A stretch of DNA of 64,000 bases from NCBI RefSeq assembly GCF_040939455.1, contig NC_134109.1, positions 67,744,501 through 67,808,500 on the forward strand, given 5' to 3'. The notes beneath the pieces were generated by a model. That model was not told the origin of the DNA and made no database searches. It was given only the letters and a program-made list of their open reading frames with translations. Of this stretch, positions 22,060 through 34,682 are shown piece after piece (the first letter of the stretch is position 1; each line of letters starts with the position of its first letter). A program made the position numbers and the translations under genes. The DNA is from Microcebus murinus. Lineage: Eukaryota > Chordata > Mammalia > Primates > Cheirogaleidae.

Positions 22060-22430
22060 AAGCTGTGCAGTGTTGGAAAGCCCCCAGCATTCATTACATT
22101 CTCTTGTTCAAATCCTCCAATTATGCCTTACAATTAATTACCAATCTCTTAGCATTCTAAACTTAACCCACTTTAGCTTAACAAAACAGGGCACTTTTAC
22201 TCTCCAACTCCATACTTTCTCTATTCCTGATTTTTGTTCCCTCTCTCTAAAATCCCTTTTTCTGCATCTCATCATGTCAAAACACTGCTGACCACTGAAG
22301 ATACAAATTAAATGATGCTCTCTCTATGAAACTTCCCCTAATTTTCCCAGCTAAAAGTAATTCCCTGAACTCTCAAAGCAGGAAGAAACTTTATTATGAT
22401 ATAAATTCACTCTTGTTTATAACTTAACAA
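22060..22430 (+). mobile_element. L2 LINE fragment
   Basis: Consensus-order L2 blocks: tgcatctcatcatgtcaaaa, gatgctctctctatgaaact and ttccctgaactctcaaagca. Old copy with no usable frame. Confidence 0.62.
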
Positions 22431-22756
22431 AAATCTGGGGTAGCAGAGCCTAGACTCCAAGAGAGACAGAGTTTCAGGATTTCAATTTGTACGATAACCT
22501 GCTATGCATCCTGGTAGACATGGCAAAGAAGACTGTAATAATATAATGATAGATGCAGTGAATGATGCCCCTGGAGCAAGCAGATAAATAAAGATTAGCC
22601 CACCCTACTCTTGGGAGAAGTTCCCCAGTGGAAAGAGTGTACACTCAGATATAGGAAAGTTAAGTTGCCTGGGCTGCCCAATTCTAAGACCCCATGGCTT
22701 GGTTATCTCAGACTTCTCATATTTAATTGAAAATTGAATGTATCAGCCTATCAATG
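22431..22756. other. No gene or repeat recognised
   Basis: Nothing supportable. Confidence 0.4.
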
Positions 22757-23103
22757 TATGACCATTACAGACTAAACGTTGTGTCTCCACCAAAATTCAT
22801 ATATTGAAGCCTTAACCCCCAAGATGATGGTATGAGGAGTTAGCCTTTAAGGTCAGATGAGGTCATGATGATGGAGCACCATTGATGGGATTAGTTCCCT
22901 TATAAGAAGAAGAAACACCAAAACTTCCTCTCTCCACCATCTGAGGATACGCAAGAAGGCAGCCATCTCAGTAAGAACTGAATCTGCTGGCACCTGAATA
23001 TTGGACTTCACAGCCTCCAGAACTGTGAGAAATAAATATCTGTTTGTTTAATCTGCCCACTCTATAGTATTTTGTTTATAGCAGCCTAAGTGGACTAAGA
23101 CAA
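22757..23103 (+). mobile_element. MaLR LTR (MST/MLT1 type)
   Basis: The order matches MaLR LTRs: aaaattcatatattgaagcc, ccccaagatgatggtatgag, gatgggattagttcccttat, gcctccagaactgtgagaaa and the end gcagcctaagtggactaaga. It is a solo LTR of ERVL-MaLR class. The flanking duplication is ambiguous. Confidence 0.9.
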
Positions 23104-24889
23104 TGACTTTAAGAAAGATGTACAAACCCTAATGGAACAACCTTCTCAACATCAGAGAGGAACAGCAGTGATGTTTATAACAGAAAATTACATGAAACAA
23201 CCAGCAAAGAAGTAGCCACAGGAATGTGATTTGGGGTCATCAAGGGGCAGAGAGTGATGGCACTTTTCTCGGGAAAGGTGACTAGACTTCAATGCCTGTT
23301 TCTATTAACAGTTACCAGATACTTAGGCAAATGACACTATTAATAAATTCAGAGAGGTCAGCTTCTTTTACAACCCTGAATATACTGCATAGACATGAAA
23401 GCTGTGAAAGAATGAAGACTGAAAGGACATGGCCATCATGTAATAATTCTACCCCTCCTTTATGTACAGGAGCCAATGGTTTTATTATTTAATATGAAAA
23501 CTGCACAGGCTGAACTATCAAAAATGAAATGCAATTGCCAGATCTTAACGCAAGGATTACTATATTGCTTTAAAGCCCCAATTTTACTTCATCAGAAACC
23601 CCACTTGTGAGGGAAGATGAGTGTGGCAGAGCTGGGCTATTGATTTGTAAACTTTAGTCTCATCCACCTTCTCTTTCTCAGTGACTGATAAGTTGCTCAT
23701 AAATTCTATAGTCTAGCTCTCCCAAGTTTGGTGTGCTCCCTGAATGGGACAAATGTCATGGGAGCAGGAGCAGTTAGGGAATAGATACCAACTTGAGGAG
23801 CACATGTGTAGGAGAGAACAGAAACCAGCCTTCTGCAGTATGTTACCAGGCAACAACCCTGAAGCTGTCTCCAAACAATAAAAGTTGAGCACATTCCTCT
23901 CTCCCCCCGATCATGGTCATCAATCTAGTCCACATCGGCTCAGAGGGTTGTGACATATTAAATAACAATATAACAACTGCCAGATTGTTAGGACTAGTTA
24001 TTGCCATGTCGTGGGTGATCCAAGCACCACTTGGGTGTCGGCTGCAACAAGTCTACTGGTTGCAATAGAAATCTCTTTGGAAAATCTCATGCAGCAGGGT
24101 GTGTAAAAGATTCATTGTGTCATTATATTTAATGAAACTGGTCTTTGAATTTAAAATTGCCCCAAGAGTTATATTCGAATATATTACTTTCATTGTGTCA
24201 TATATTACTTTCATTTACCTGCTCTAAAACCAGCTCAAAAATAAATTATTGAACTCTAAATTTTTTATTCAGCCTTGATTAAAATCATAGGCCATATGTT
24301 TCAATAGCAACTAATAGAAATTTTAAGTAAAGAGCTATTGAAATAAGTGCTTTTGAGAATGCAAAGCAGTGAGTTATAAATTACCTTTGTTGAAATGAAA
24401 AATAAGGGGAATGTGAGTGGTATTTGCATATTCGTTGCCACAAAATTTTAGTGAAAGTTATGCTTATTCACTGCGTTGCAACTGTAAAATTGATTTTTTT
24501 TCCCTGAATCTGTTTACTAAAAGGAAAAAATTGAATTTTTTAAAAAAACTACAGGGGTCATTGACTTATAACTTTTAGACTATAAATGTTTGTTATCAGA
24601 AACTGTATTTGTTAGAAGAAGTTATTAATTCTTTGTTTAAACAGTATTTGTCTTGGGAAGTTGATTTTCTTGCCAACCTTGAGATAATTAACCCATAATC
24701 TATGATTTTACATATCTAGCTTTAATTTATTTAATCGATGTAAAATAACAGAAACATACTCTTAGGATCAAAAATATACGAAAGGGAGACCAACTTCCAG
24801 AGTGGTGATACGAGGAATGCAGACCCTCTTGTCAATGACGCAACCATTCAACTGCTGAAAATAATATTATTTAAAAAAAAAAAAGTTTA
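23104..24889. other. No gene recognised; AT-rich unique DNA with possible conserved element
   Basis: Sequence at about 24080-24560 contains an octamer-like ATTTGCAT at 24422-24429 and a diverged direct repeat (atattactttcatt twice within 24178-24225). It does not resemble any repeat I know. The rest is unassigned. Confidence 0.4.
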
Positions 24890-25255
24890 AACTCTGGAAA
24901 TGGTCCTAAGGGCATACAGCAAATGGAAAATATCTAGTGAAGAAAATCTGCGAAATCTCAGTAAGAACATCAACAGCCCGAGGCTTTCGAGGTAGGAATT
25001 TGCTCTCACATCCTCACAAGCCCCAGGCCCCAGATCAATACGGTGGAAGCTGTGTAGACACATGCAGCCACGACCAGGATTGTGCTCCACCCACCTGCCA
25101 ATCAAGGACAAGTGACACTAACAGACATTTGCAGAACACTCACCCAATAAACACACACAGTCTTCTCTAGCACATATGAAACGTTCTCCAAGACAGCCCG
25201 TGTGCTAGGCCATAAACAACATGGGTGCTACCACAGGAAAAGGACAAGAGAATTA
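24890..25255 (+). mobile_element. Old L1M fragment
   Basis: agacatttgcagaacactca and cacatatgaaacgttctcca with gtgtgctaggccataaac are L1 ORF2 endonuclease-side blocks. The segment before about 25110 resembles an old L1 upstream region with cgaggctttcgaggtagg. Open frames here are remnants. Confidence 0.58.
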
Positions 25256-25880
25256 TAAAGAAAGCAATTCTGACTTCACTGAGCCACTGAACCAACCCCA
25301 GTAGCTACCTATTTACAGACTTCTTGTTACGAAATGAAACTAAGTGTCTTTTTATTAATCTAGTGTTGGTCAGGGATTTCTATTTCTTATATAAAAATGG
25401 AAATGTCTATTTCTTACAGCCGAAAGCATTCATAACCAATTTTATTACTATACCAGAAAGGAGAGAAGATGGTGCTTACAATTTTTACAGGAGACGCTGA
25501 AACTTTCTACAGAAGAATGTGGAAACTCATCATGGAATTCGTGTGGATTTTTTTATTCCCCTCACATACCATTTTAGTAGGCACCATGTTAGAAGTCACT
25601 TTTCACCCATAATCTCGCTTATTACCATGCACAGCACTGGAATAAAGCAGCCCCGTTATTCATTCTAATGATTGTTCAGGCTCTCAATAGACGCATGTAA
25701 TGGTGGCTAACCCTTCCTGTTTGTCTTTAAGGCTCTTAATTTGCGGTTTAAAGCCTTTAATAGTGTTCTAAAAATCACTTTCAATTTGTTCAACAAACTG
25801 ACAAAAATGGAGTCTATACCAGAGAGTGGTAACTGTCTTTCCTAATCTCTTCCCATAAACAGAGTAAAACTAAACCCCTA
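25256..25880. other. No gene or repeat recognised
   Basis: Nothing supportable. Confidence 0.4.
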
Positions 25881-26080
25881 TAGCAGTGGCTCTCAAAGTG
25901 TAGTCCCCAAACCAGCTGCATCAGTATCATCTGGGAACTTGTTAGAAATGCGTGTCAGAGACTTGGGGATCAATAAATAAATAAATGAATACATAAATAA
26001 ATAAAAGAGACACAAATTCTCAGGCTGTCGCAGAACTACTGAATCACATGGTGAGGGGTTAAGTACCGCTGCCCTATAAC
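25881..26080 (+). mobile_element. MER5-type hAT-Charlie element
   Basis: agtggctctcaaagtgtagt at the start and catctgggaacttgttagaa inside match MER5-like non-autonomous hAT elements. An (AATA)n-type run at about 25970-26008 interrupts it. Subfamily uncertain. Confidence 0.72.
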
Positions 26081-27399
26081 ACAAAGGCAAGTCAGGTGAT
26101 GCTCTCTTTCTCCTCCTGCTCTGGTGCTTTCTTTTTCTTCCCACCTTCTTCCAGTATATATCTTTTCTCCTTTCTTCTGCTAACATTAAGAGTTCACCAA
26201 TAGTATCCAAATCCATCATTTGATCTCATTAATTACTGAGATAATCACTGATGCCACACTAAGGCTTATGGGAGATTTTCCACTTATATAACAGAAATAC
26301 ACAACCCAAAAGCCCACCCTCCGAGTATTTAACAACAGATTGTCAAACCCAGGAGGGAAGTAGAGTGGAAGGTCCCATATGTCTATCTCCATCCCCAATA
26401 AAAATATTGAGCCTCTTTCTTCATTTAATCCATCCACCCTACGTCATGAGCCTTTCCTCTCATTTTTCCTTCCTTCCCCCTCTATCTCTTCACCTTGCAG
26501 TCAATCAACTCACTTCATTTTCAAAATGGCCCTTCCCATCAACCCTACCTCATTTCAATTTCAATTGATTATCTTTGCTGTATCTAAACCTCACAATGTC
26601 TATTTTCATTTCTTTCGGCTAAGAGAGTGAACCTCAATGAGCTATGTGTATATATCCTGGAGATTTGGCCTAATTATCTTATGCTAAAGACAACATATTA
26701 TTGTTCCATCCATTTTTAATCAGCTGTCACTGCAGTGAAAGAATGTCCTCTTTGAGGAAGTGATCTCAGTGTGAGCCACCCCCACCCCCGGTTACCTTTT
26801 ACTAACCTCTAATTCATGTAAATATTCACAAGGTTACTTTTATATGTTCCTCACTGTGCATCCCCTAGCAGATTTTTTAACAGATATATCTCATGTATTT
26901 TCCTTATCCCTTGAAAATTTTTGAAAATGTGATTTTGGATATAGGTTTATTAAAATGTCATCCAGCACCCTCCTTCCAACTAGAGACTCAAAAGAAAATG
27001 GAAGACAAACCAAAGCCATGAGACCCCTCACCCTGGCTATATAGTACAGTTCACCTCAGTTACAATCAAGTGTCCCTCATTTAAGCATCTAAGAAACAAT
27101 TTTAAAAAGTGCTATATAACAGATGTCTCTCCTCAGGTGGCAGCTGTTTGAAGGAACATTCAAAGGATACAATGGAAGTAATGTCTATACCTCCACATTT
27201 ACTATTCTATGAACAAAGCTACACTCTGCCAACCTTTATATTCTCCTTTCTTATTTGGTCCTGATATTTCTCTATTTTTATTTTATTATGCCCTTTGAAG
27301 ACACCACAAATCCTTTTCAGGAAAAAAAATCATAAAATCAATGATTTATTCTTAAAAAGTTATAGTAGAATACTTATTACTTTTAGTAATAATTAAAAT
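26081..27399. other. No gene recognised
   Basis: Pyrimidine-rich stretch near 26440-26500; otherwise unassigned AT-rich DNA. Confidence 0.4.
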
Positions 27400-27690
27400 G
27401 ACAATAACATTATAACTTCTATAGTGCTTTTAACTTTTCAAAGCATTTCATTAACTTTTTAAATATATTTTTACAGTAAAGCGAGAAACAGAAATGTTTT
27501 TAACAATGAGGAATTAAAATCTAGAGATACGACTCTCCCAAGGTCATACATTTAATTATTAAAAACAATAACAAAAGCGGCAGCAGCAGCAGCAGCTTAC
27601 TACATTTGCTGATTGCTAACCAGGACTTAAACTCAGGTCCCCCAACTCCAATTCCCACACGATTTTCTCTATGGGTAGCATACCCCTGGA
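27400..27690 (+). mobile_element. MIR SINE with internal (CAG)5
   Basis: tatagtgcttttaacttttc, gaggaattaaaatctagaga, cccaaggtcatacatttaat and aggacttaaactcaggtccc follow MIR order. A (CAG)5 run sits at 27581-27595 within the spacer after the trunk of the element. Confidence 0.72.
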
Positions 27691-27809
27691 GTACCCCTGA
27701 GGGAAAGTAACTTGGTTACTTAGCATTACCAAGAGGGAGAAATAATTAAAGCCTAAGCCAATGACACACATCATTAGTCCCCAGTATACACCAGAATATT
27801 CATTTAGTT

Positions 27810-28095
27810 GCTCAATTCCGTATTTAAGGAAGTGTGGAAAGGAGAGGTTAAGTGGTAGGACAAAATAACTGAAAAATTAGTGGCTTGAGATCCACCTAGT
27901 GGCAGAGCCAGGACTTATTACTATTCCTATCACATTTGGGAATGCTCTGTTACTCCCATTTGAACCCGTTTATTCTGTCTTCTCTAACATATGAACTTAG
28001 ACTAGGTCATTAAGCTCTATGAACCTTGGTGGTGTTGCCTGTAAAAATATCATTAGACTAGATAATCTCTAAGGTCTCTGTATTCTAAGGATTCT
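27810..28095 (+). mobile_element. Diverged MIR-like sequence
   Basis: tggcagagccaggacttatt near 27900 and gtgttgcctgtaaaaatatc ... agactagataatctctaagg near 28035-28075 fit MIR-family trunk and 3' regions, possibly two copies. Confidence 0.55.
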
Positions 28096-28169
28096 TGCTT
28101 CTATGAAGGAGAGGTGGGCAGGTTCTAACAATTCTTGAAAAGTAGCAATCAAAAAAATAACGATCAACA

Positions 28170-28310
28170 ATCATCAAGTTGGGTCTGACTAACCTTAGCT
28201 CAATGACTGCTGCACTGTCGTGTGCAGGAGAATCATCTGTAGTCTGCGTGTGTCTTAGTCCTCACATCAAGAAATTCTGATCCATGAACCACACCTTGAG
28301 AAACACTATC
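28170..28310 (+). mobile_element. MER5-like hAT fragment
   Basis: caggagaatcatctgtagtc and aagaaattctgatccatgaa with the end ccttgagaaacacta match the MER5-type layout. Short and diverged. Confidence 0.55.
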
Positions 28311-29349
28311 CTCTCCTCTAAATGCTGATATTGAATTTGGTGATTCTCCTGAGTAATATCTGTTTCCTTGGGTGTATTTGGAGCCATCATTCATCTTAAT
28401 TCTAGATTAAAATATTAGTTGCTTTGTTAAGACCTTTTAATATTTTAATTTGCTAAATAAGTAAACAAATTTGCTTTTCTAGCAATGTCTTAATAAAAAA
28501 TATACCAAATAATGAAACCATCAAAGAGAAGAAATTAACCACTAAAGGAGTAGAAAGAGATAAATTAGAATGTTAATACATTAAATGTAATTTTTAAGAT
28601 CACAAATATTAAGACATTTTATTACAAGAGACATTTCTCTTTTGTATAAAGATTCTCAAGCTCAACTTTAATGTCAATTCATTATAGAAATAATAAAGTT
28701 AACTAATTCTGAATAATCTTAATCATTGATATAAAGGTTTGACTTCTCATGTATGAAATAACATCTTCTGATAAAACTTTGCAGACAAAATCAATTAATC
28801 ATTATAAATATATAAACAAAAAGAGAAAAATGAGGACACAATATTGTGCACAAAAGGTTTGGAGTCAGAGAATTACCAAGAGCAGGAGAAATCCCTGTAG
28901 CACTGAGGGGATAGTATGGAATCCAGGAAAGTATGATGAAGAATCAAAAATCAACTAGTAGATGTCCAGAATAGCTCACTGGATGTGAGTGAGGCATAAT
29001 GTGCTGGTAGAGAGAAGAATATAGAACAATAGAGCATCTTAAAAACTTTCTCAACTGAATCTTCTGAGAGATGTCACATTTTATTCAGCTAAACAATTTT
29101 CCATATATATATATATATATATATAATATAAATTAATGGGAAAATAAATCCCTGTCCTTGACTTTATTATATTAGCTAGTGTGTTTTTCCATGAGATTTC
29201 AAATTTAATGTTTTTGATGCAACATAATTGTTCTTCTATTAAATAAATACTTTTTAAAGAAATATTTTATATTCTTTCATCTATGACCAAACTCAAGATC
29301 ATGTATTTTGGTTTTCAAGGAAAAAAATATTTCCAGAAAAAGGTTTTAG
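28311..29349. other. No gene recognised; (AT)n at 29103-29125
   Basis: A short AT microsatellite sits at 29103-29125. The rest is AT-rich and unassigned. Confidence 0.4.
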
Positions 29350-29425
29350 AGTTCTTGATCTAAGAGAACAATGCCTGACCCAAAGTAGGTGCTCAATAAA
29401 CTTTTGTTGAATGAATAAATAAATA
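29350..29425 (+). mobile_element. L2 LINE 3' terminal scrap
   Basis: caatgcctgacccaaagtag, then gtgctcaataaacttttgtt and gaatgaataaataaata are the shared 3' terminus of L2/MIR elements. Confidence 0.75.
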
Positions 29426-29489
29426 TAGCACCCACTCAGGAAACTATATTTTTGGTTTTATCATAACTTCCCCTGGTGAATTAATTCAA

Positions 29490-29830
29490 TTTCATAAATA
29501 ATATTGTTTAACTCTCTACTACATGGAAGGAAAGGACTTAACATGACAGAGAAAAGGAAGCATAAATAAGAGATCACTCACTGTCTTTAAAAAGATAAAA
29601 ACTAAGAGAGAAATTAAGACAAACATATAAAGAATTACAATACAAGGTAGAATATGGAAAGTGTTTTTAAAAAGTACAAACATAATGCAGGTTAGAAACA
29701 GGAAAATATTTTGTTCAAATAGAAAAAATATTTCACAGAGGCTGTATTACCAGATATAGGTCTTGAGGGACTAGTAGAATCTGAACAAGTGCAGAAAGAT
29801 TAGATAGATACAAGGGCACATACAAGTTTT
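29490..29830 (+). mobile_element. Old mammalian interspersed repeat, family not named
   Basis: A block tattaccagatataggtctt followed by gagggactagtagaatctga recalls the same repeat family as 46655-47260. Weak, from recalled wording only. Confidence 0.4.
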
Positions 29831-29884
29831 AAAAGGGCCAAATAGGAAAAAATCAATACATCCAAACAAATACCAGCAAGAAGG

Positions 29885-30145
29885 TAAAATGGAAAACTCA
29901 ATGCACATGGCAAAAGATGGCAAAATAAAATACTTAGGCATAAACTTAGCAAAATATATACAAAACCTATATGAGAAAGATGTTTAAAGACTTCTAAAAG
30001 ACCCAGAAGTAGATTTGAACAAACAGATGTTGATTCTATGTTCTTGGATAAGTCATTATAAATACCTGAATTTTTCTTTATAAAGTAATATATAACATCA
30101 AATAAATTTATAAATTTAATACAATTCCCCCAAAAAGTCTATTTT
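29885..30145 (+). mobile_element. L1 ORF2 internal fragment
   Basis: The order aaatacttaggcataaactt, agcaaaatatatacaaaacc, tgttgattctatgttcttgg and taatacaattcccccaaaaa matches the ORF2 stretch downstream of the reverse transcriptase core. Multiple stops. Confidence 0.75.
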
Positions 30146-30672
30146 CAGTGGGCTGGGGTAGGGTGGAGTTGGATTGGGGTACAACCCAGCAGCTTCAGAG
30201 CCTCTGGGTCACTTGGCTTCAGGAAGGAGTGTCTCTGAGTGTGACTGAAAAGAATTGGTAAGAGGAGGAGGACCCATTGGACCAGGGATGGGCACCCTGG
30301 TCAAGGAGTGGAGGCACCCACAGGCCATGCTCGCCCCATTCAGGACTGGACGTGCTTCCCTGCAAATTTCCCCGCAGCAGGCTGAGCCACACTGAGAGGT
30401 GGACGCCCGGAGTCCAGCAGACAGAGTGCAGCAGCAACAGTGACTCAGAGTGAGCGCCACACTTGATAGTGGAACTCTTATTTAGGCTCAGAAAGTCCTC
30501 TGAGTTCTCAAACAATCCAGGAGAAAGGGCAGTGGGACCAAGAGAGCACAAACGCACATCCTACAATCAGCTAGGAGGGGCTACGCCAGTTTTAATCTGC
30601 TTAAATGTTAAATATTTAAATGAGCTTTAACATAATTTAGAGGGGAACAAAAGAAATATGGCCACTTCCTTA
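30146..30672. other. GC-richer block of unknown origin
   Basis: Clearly richer in G+C than both flanks, with overlapping minus-strand frames (30209-30460, 30219-30557). It follows the L1 fragment abruptly. Could be a lineage-specific LTR or other repeat; I recognise no terminus. Confidence 0.35.
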
Positions 30673-31150
30673 GGCTGGATTCCCTGGGGGAAAGACTCTC
30701 TGAGATTTGCGTGTGGTTGATTTATTGGGGAGTCTCCTAGGAATAACACTCATAGAACAGCCAGGGAAGCAGGATTGGGCAGAGGGAGCGGTTGAGCTGT
30801 GATGCCAATGCCACGGGGACTCTGGAGCTCAAATGGTGCAGCAGAGCTATTTCAAATTGAGTGAAAGGTGCCCTATCCAAAGGTCCAGTTATTGGGGTGG
30901 GTGTGCAGGCAGATGGTGAGGCTCAGAGAATAACTCTGGTGCAAACCATCAGCAGCCAGCACTTCGGGTACCGTGGGAGAATGAGTGTCTTGTTGCAGAG
31001 GGGATCTGGGTAGTGCCCCACAGTGTCCTCTCCACCCACACCTGCACTGCAAGTGATTAGGGAGCTATTTGTACTGCTTAGACATGCCTGACTGCTTGTA
31101 TCATCGAAATTATCCAATCAATGAGTCCACACATCTCCGTATCTTCCACA
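30673..31150 (-). mobile_element. ERVL-type LTR
   Basis: On the minus strand, near the end, ccccaataaatcaaccacac (polyadenylation signal and the region after it) leads into gcaaatctcagagagtcttt and cccagggaatccagcctaag. This is typical of MLT2/LTR16-like ERVL LTR ends. Upstream ctccctctgcccaatcctgc fits a U3/R region. Boundaries approximate, subfamily unknown. Confidence 0.6.
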
Positions 31151-31163
31151 AATTTTAACCCAG

Positions 31164-31524
31164 TGCTATGGACTAAATGTTTACGTTCCCCCAAAATTCA
31201 TTCTGTTGAAATCCTAACCCCCAATGTGATGGTATTAGGAAGTGATTCGGTCATGAGGATGGAGCTCTCATGAATGGGATTAGTGCCCTAGAAAGAAAAG
31301 ACATAAAAGTGCTCGTGCTCCCGTGTTCTCGCTCTCTCTCCATATGAAGATAGAATGAGAACACAGCCTTCTGCAAACCAGGAAGCCGGCCCTCACCAGC
31401 ACTGCATCTGCTGGCACCTTGATTTTGGACTTTCCAGCCGCAAGAACTATGAGAAATAAATTTCTGTTGTTTAAGCCACCCAATCCATAGTATTCTGTTA
31501 TAGCAGCCTGAACCAACAAAGACA
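31164..31524 (+). mobile_element. MST-type MaLR solo LTR with target duplication
   Basis: A 361-bp LTR from tgctatggactaaatgttt to accaacaaagaca, with MST landmarks (aaaattcattctgttgaaat, atgaatgggattagtgccct, agaaataaatttctgttgtt). It is flanked by a perfect 5-bp duplication, cccag, at 31159-31163 and 31525-31529. It interrupts a MIR/L2-type 3' end that continues at 31525. Confidence 0.95.
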
Positions 31525-31570
31525 CCCAGTGATTGGCACATAGTGTATGCTCAATAACTATGTCCTGATA
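31525..31570 (+). mobile_element. MIR/L2 3' end split by the MST LTR
   Basis: cccagtgattggcacatagt followed by gtatgctcaataac is the 3' terminus of MIR/L2, and is joined to the sequence before 31164 once the LTR is removed. Confidence 0.65.
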
Positions 31571-34500
31571 CAGAAGTTTCAAGACAGGAGACAAGTGAGA
31601 CAACAGAGCATTAATAGTAATGGGGATAAGGAGGGGAAGCCAGTTGGAGAAGAAAAGGAGATGAGGATGGTCCATCTGGGATAAATTAAATTTAAAGTGA
31701 CAATGGTGCAGCTAGATAAAGATGTTCACAAGGGGTGAAAATGTAGCATAGTAGTCTTGGGGACACTAATGCTACAAGAGAGAATTTATAACATCAATTT
31801 CTCAGTTCCTAAGTATAAGAAAAACATCTGGGGGTGGAGGTAGAATAACAGATAAATCTTTCCCCTAAAGATTTTTTGTAGAAAGTGCAATGTGATTGAA
31901 ATAAACATCAGGGGTATCCTTGCAAGGAAAAACAAAGTCAAGGTTGTGACCAGAGGACAAAGGGATAATTCTTACTCTGTCTTAGATTCAGGCTGCATGT
32001 GAAGGGAATACAATAGAGTTACATGTACATAACCCTAATCTCAGTGCTCCAAGTTCTCAACTGTGTAAAGAGAAGAAAGTCTTGGCTTTTTTATATAGGG
32101 TATCCTCTCTCCAAATATTTGAAAAATTTCCAGAAGTGACTACATGTATCTTTGCAATGGCCCCTAAGCCTCACAAGGATTGGACTCTTAATAAATTCAC
32201 TTTCTCAGCGTCTCTAAGAGTGGAGAGGAGGCAACAAGGGAAGAGACCATCAAACACCATCAGAGCAACTACTTATAGCTCAGTGGTCTCCCTGCTCCAG
32301 TATCTTCTACTGACGCTGGTCTCGGGCCTCTGTCATTTGGGACCATTGGCCCCGAGTTTTCTGTGGCTTATCTTTCTCTCCAGTTAGCAGAGAAATGTCT
32401 TCCCTTTTCTTATCTACCTCTTCACAGATTATCTCAGAGAGGAGCTGTTTTGAACCCAAACAAGAGTTGTTTTAGCTTCCTGGCGTTCATGAGCACTTGG
32501 AAAGTTAGGTTTATCTTCCTTGATCAACCAGAGCTCATTGGTGATGGAGGGAATCTTGTTGCATAGGTGGCCTCTTGGAGTCTCAGCAAGGTCACTCTTC
32601 TCCATATGTGATATTGAGTCATTGTTCTATTTATCATTAGCTCACATAGTCCTTTCTTTGTCTCAGTTCCATTTTTCCCCTCTTTCTCTTCCCATAGCTT
32701 CTTTTGATCCATATAGGTATGCAAAGTGCCCCCAAGTGTGAATTTTGCAGTAACGTTCTCAATTTGATATATCAAGAATGACTCTGGTAGTTTCCTTGCA
32801 CTAGGCAAGTTCAGATTAAAAACAAAAAGCACAATCTATTTTCCATAGGAAGAGATAATGTTGTCTGAAAGCCTGAGGATAACAGTAAACCTATTGAAAA
32901 TCAATAGAAATCCCTTTAAAGGCCACCATTTTCTTTAATGACATTTTTCTTAATGCTAGATGTCCCATGCCACCAGACAGTCAGGTAATAGGATTGATTT
33001 TTATATAAGTCTAGTTCAGGAACATGCAACTATTATAGGGAAGGAGGTGGAACTGAGGAGAAAAAAAACTGAATTTCTATCTATTTTCCCTAGCACAGCC
33101 CCACATTTCTTTTGCAGGAAATAACTTCTGCACATGCAGCATTAGGCAACAGTGTTTTCTAGCCACTATATTTGGGTGGTAGGTACCCAACTCAGGTGTC
33201 TCAGAAACCTACCAGATCCCCAACTCTGCCACAAATTTGCACTAAAGGGTGCTCTCACTTAACTACTTTCTGGGTATAAAATGAAAAGAAAGATACCTGC
33301 CTATTATAAGTCAGCAGCACCATGCTCCAAGCAGATCTATTGATAATTTAATGTAATAAAGTAGGTATGGGCTTTTTAAAAAAATACAGAAGATTAAAAA
33401 ATGAGGATTATCATCTCAAAGGAATTTATGAAATAATTAAAATTTCCAAAAACAATTTTTAATCCTCTCCAGGCATAGGCATGACAAAGCATTCTCCTAG
33501 GCAGGCAGTAGGCAAGGGAAAGGAGAAGCTGCTCACCTTCCATCTGAAAGACTGGTCCTGGGCTAACTGGGATAATTTTATTGAATGTGAATCCAGCTAT
33601 TGCACCTCCACAGTTGGCCATGAATTTCCACAACTGACCTCCTTTTCTGCTTCTACTCAGGTTCCACCTTTGACACAAGACTCCACTGACTTCCAATTCT
33701 ATGTCCCAGATCATGTCTTTATCATGCTGACACTGACTCCTGACAACTGCCATCAGCTGGCCCTAGGACTTCTCTCTCTCATGAAGAAGCAGTCAGGTCT
33801 GTTGTATCCTGACTTCCACAATCCATTGCTGTGATGAAAACATTCATCTGAACAAACATAGAAGAATTGGAAATATTTTTAGGAAAGCAGGAGTCTTTAG
33901 CAACAAGCAAATGATGATGACATACCAACTCAAAAATAATGTAAGTTATTCTACTAATAAAATCCAAAATGAACAAATAACTCAGATTTGCTATCTGTTT
34001 CCCCAGAAAGAAGCTGTGGAAAATATCTGAAAATAAGAGATGTTGAAAAATAAATAGTTGGATTACAACCCACTACCACTACTCCATGCCGTGCCTGGAT
34101 ATTCGACTGTACATTCCAGTCGGGTGAAAGATTCTAGTGTTTGAGTTCTGCATCTTCTCTTTAGGAAAACTATTTAGACAATCCTCAACTTACAAAGAAA
34201 TCACCACTACTTCTCCTATCTGCCCTTCTTTCTCCCTTCCTCTCCCTGCTGAAGTTCCTCCCAACTAGCAAGACTTTAGTTCCTAAACTGCCTGAATCCC
34301 TGTCTGCTGTTGAGAAGAAAACCGTAAAATATGTTGGTGCTCTTGGAGAGCTCTTGAGTTCAGAAGTAAGGAAACAGAAGAAATTTCAAGAACCATGTGT
34401 ATCAATTAGAAACGTTCACTTTCAATTAAACCAAAAACCTTAGTTTAACAAACAAAACTAAATGATATGTTTTGTTTTCTTAACAAGAAATACAAGGACA

Positions 34501-34682
34501 AGAACTGAGAGAAAGCTCCCAGATTTGGCAATTGGAAACTCATTCAAAATCAGAACAACTTCAGTAGACTTCGGTAGATGGTCAGGGTGGAGACCATATT
34601 GCAATGGGTTGTCTGAGAACAAGCAGTTTAAAAAATAAGTGCAGAAAAACAATAGACTCTAGACTTCTAAAAACTTTAGCTT
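31571..34682. other. No gene recognised
   Basis: Open frames at 32082-32387, 33394-33753 (minus) and 33481-33834 (plus) overlap and have no domain. Part of 31620-31800 is vaguely like the unnamed repeat at 46655. An A-run lies at 33061. The rest is unassigned. Confidence 0.35.

Noticed and set aside
33394..33834. Overlapping frames of 119 codons (minus) and 117 codons (plus)
   Set aside because: They overlap on opposite strands and show no splice or start context or protein similarity I recognise.
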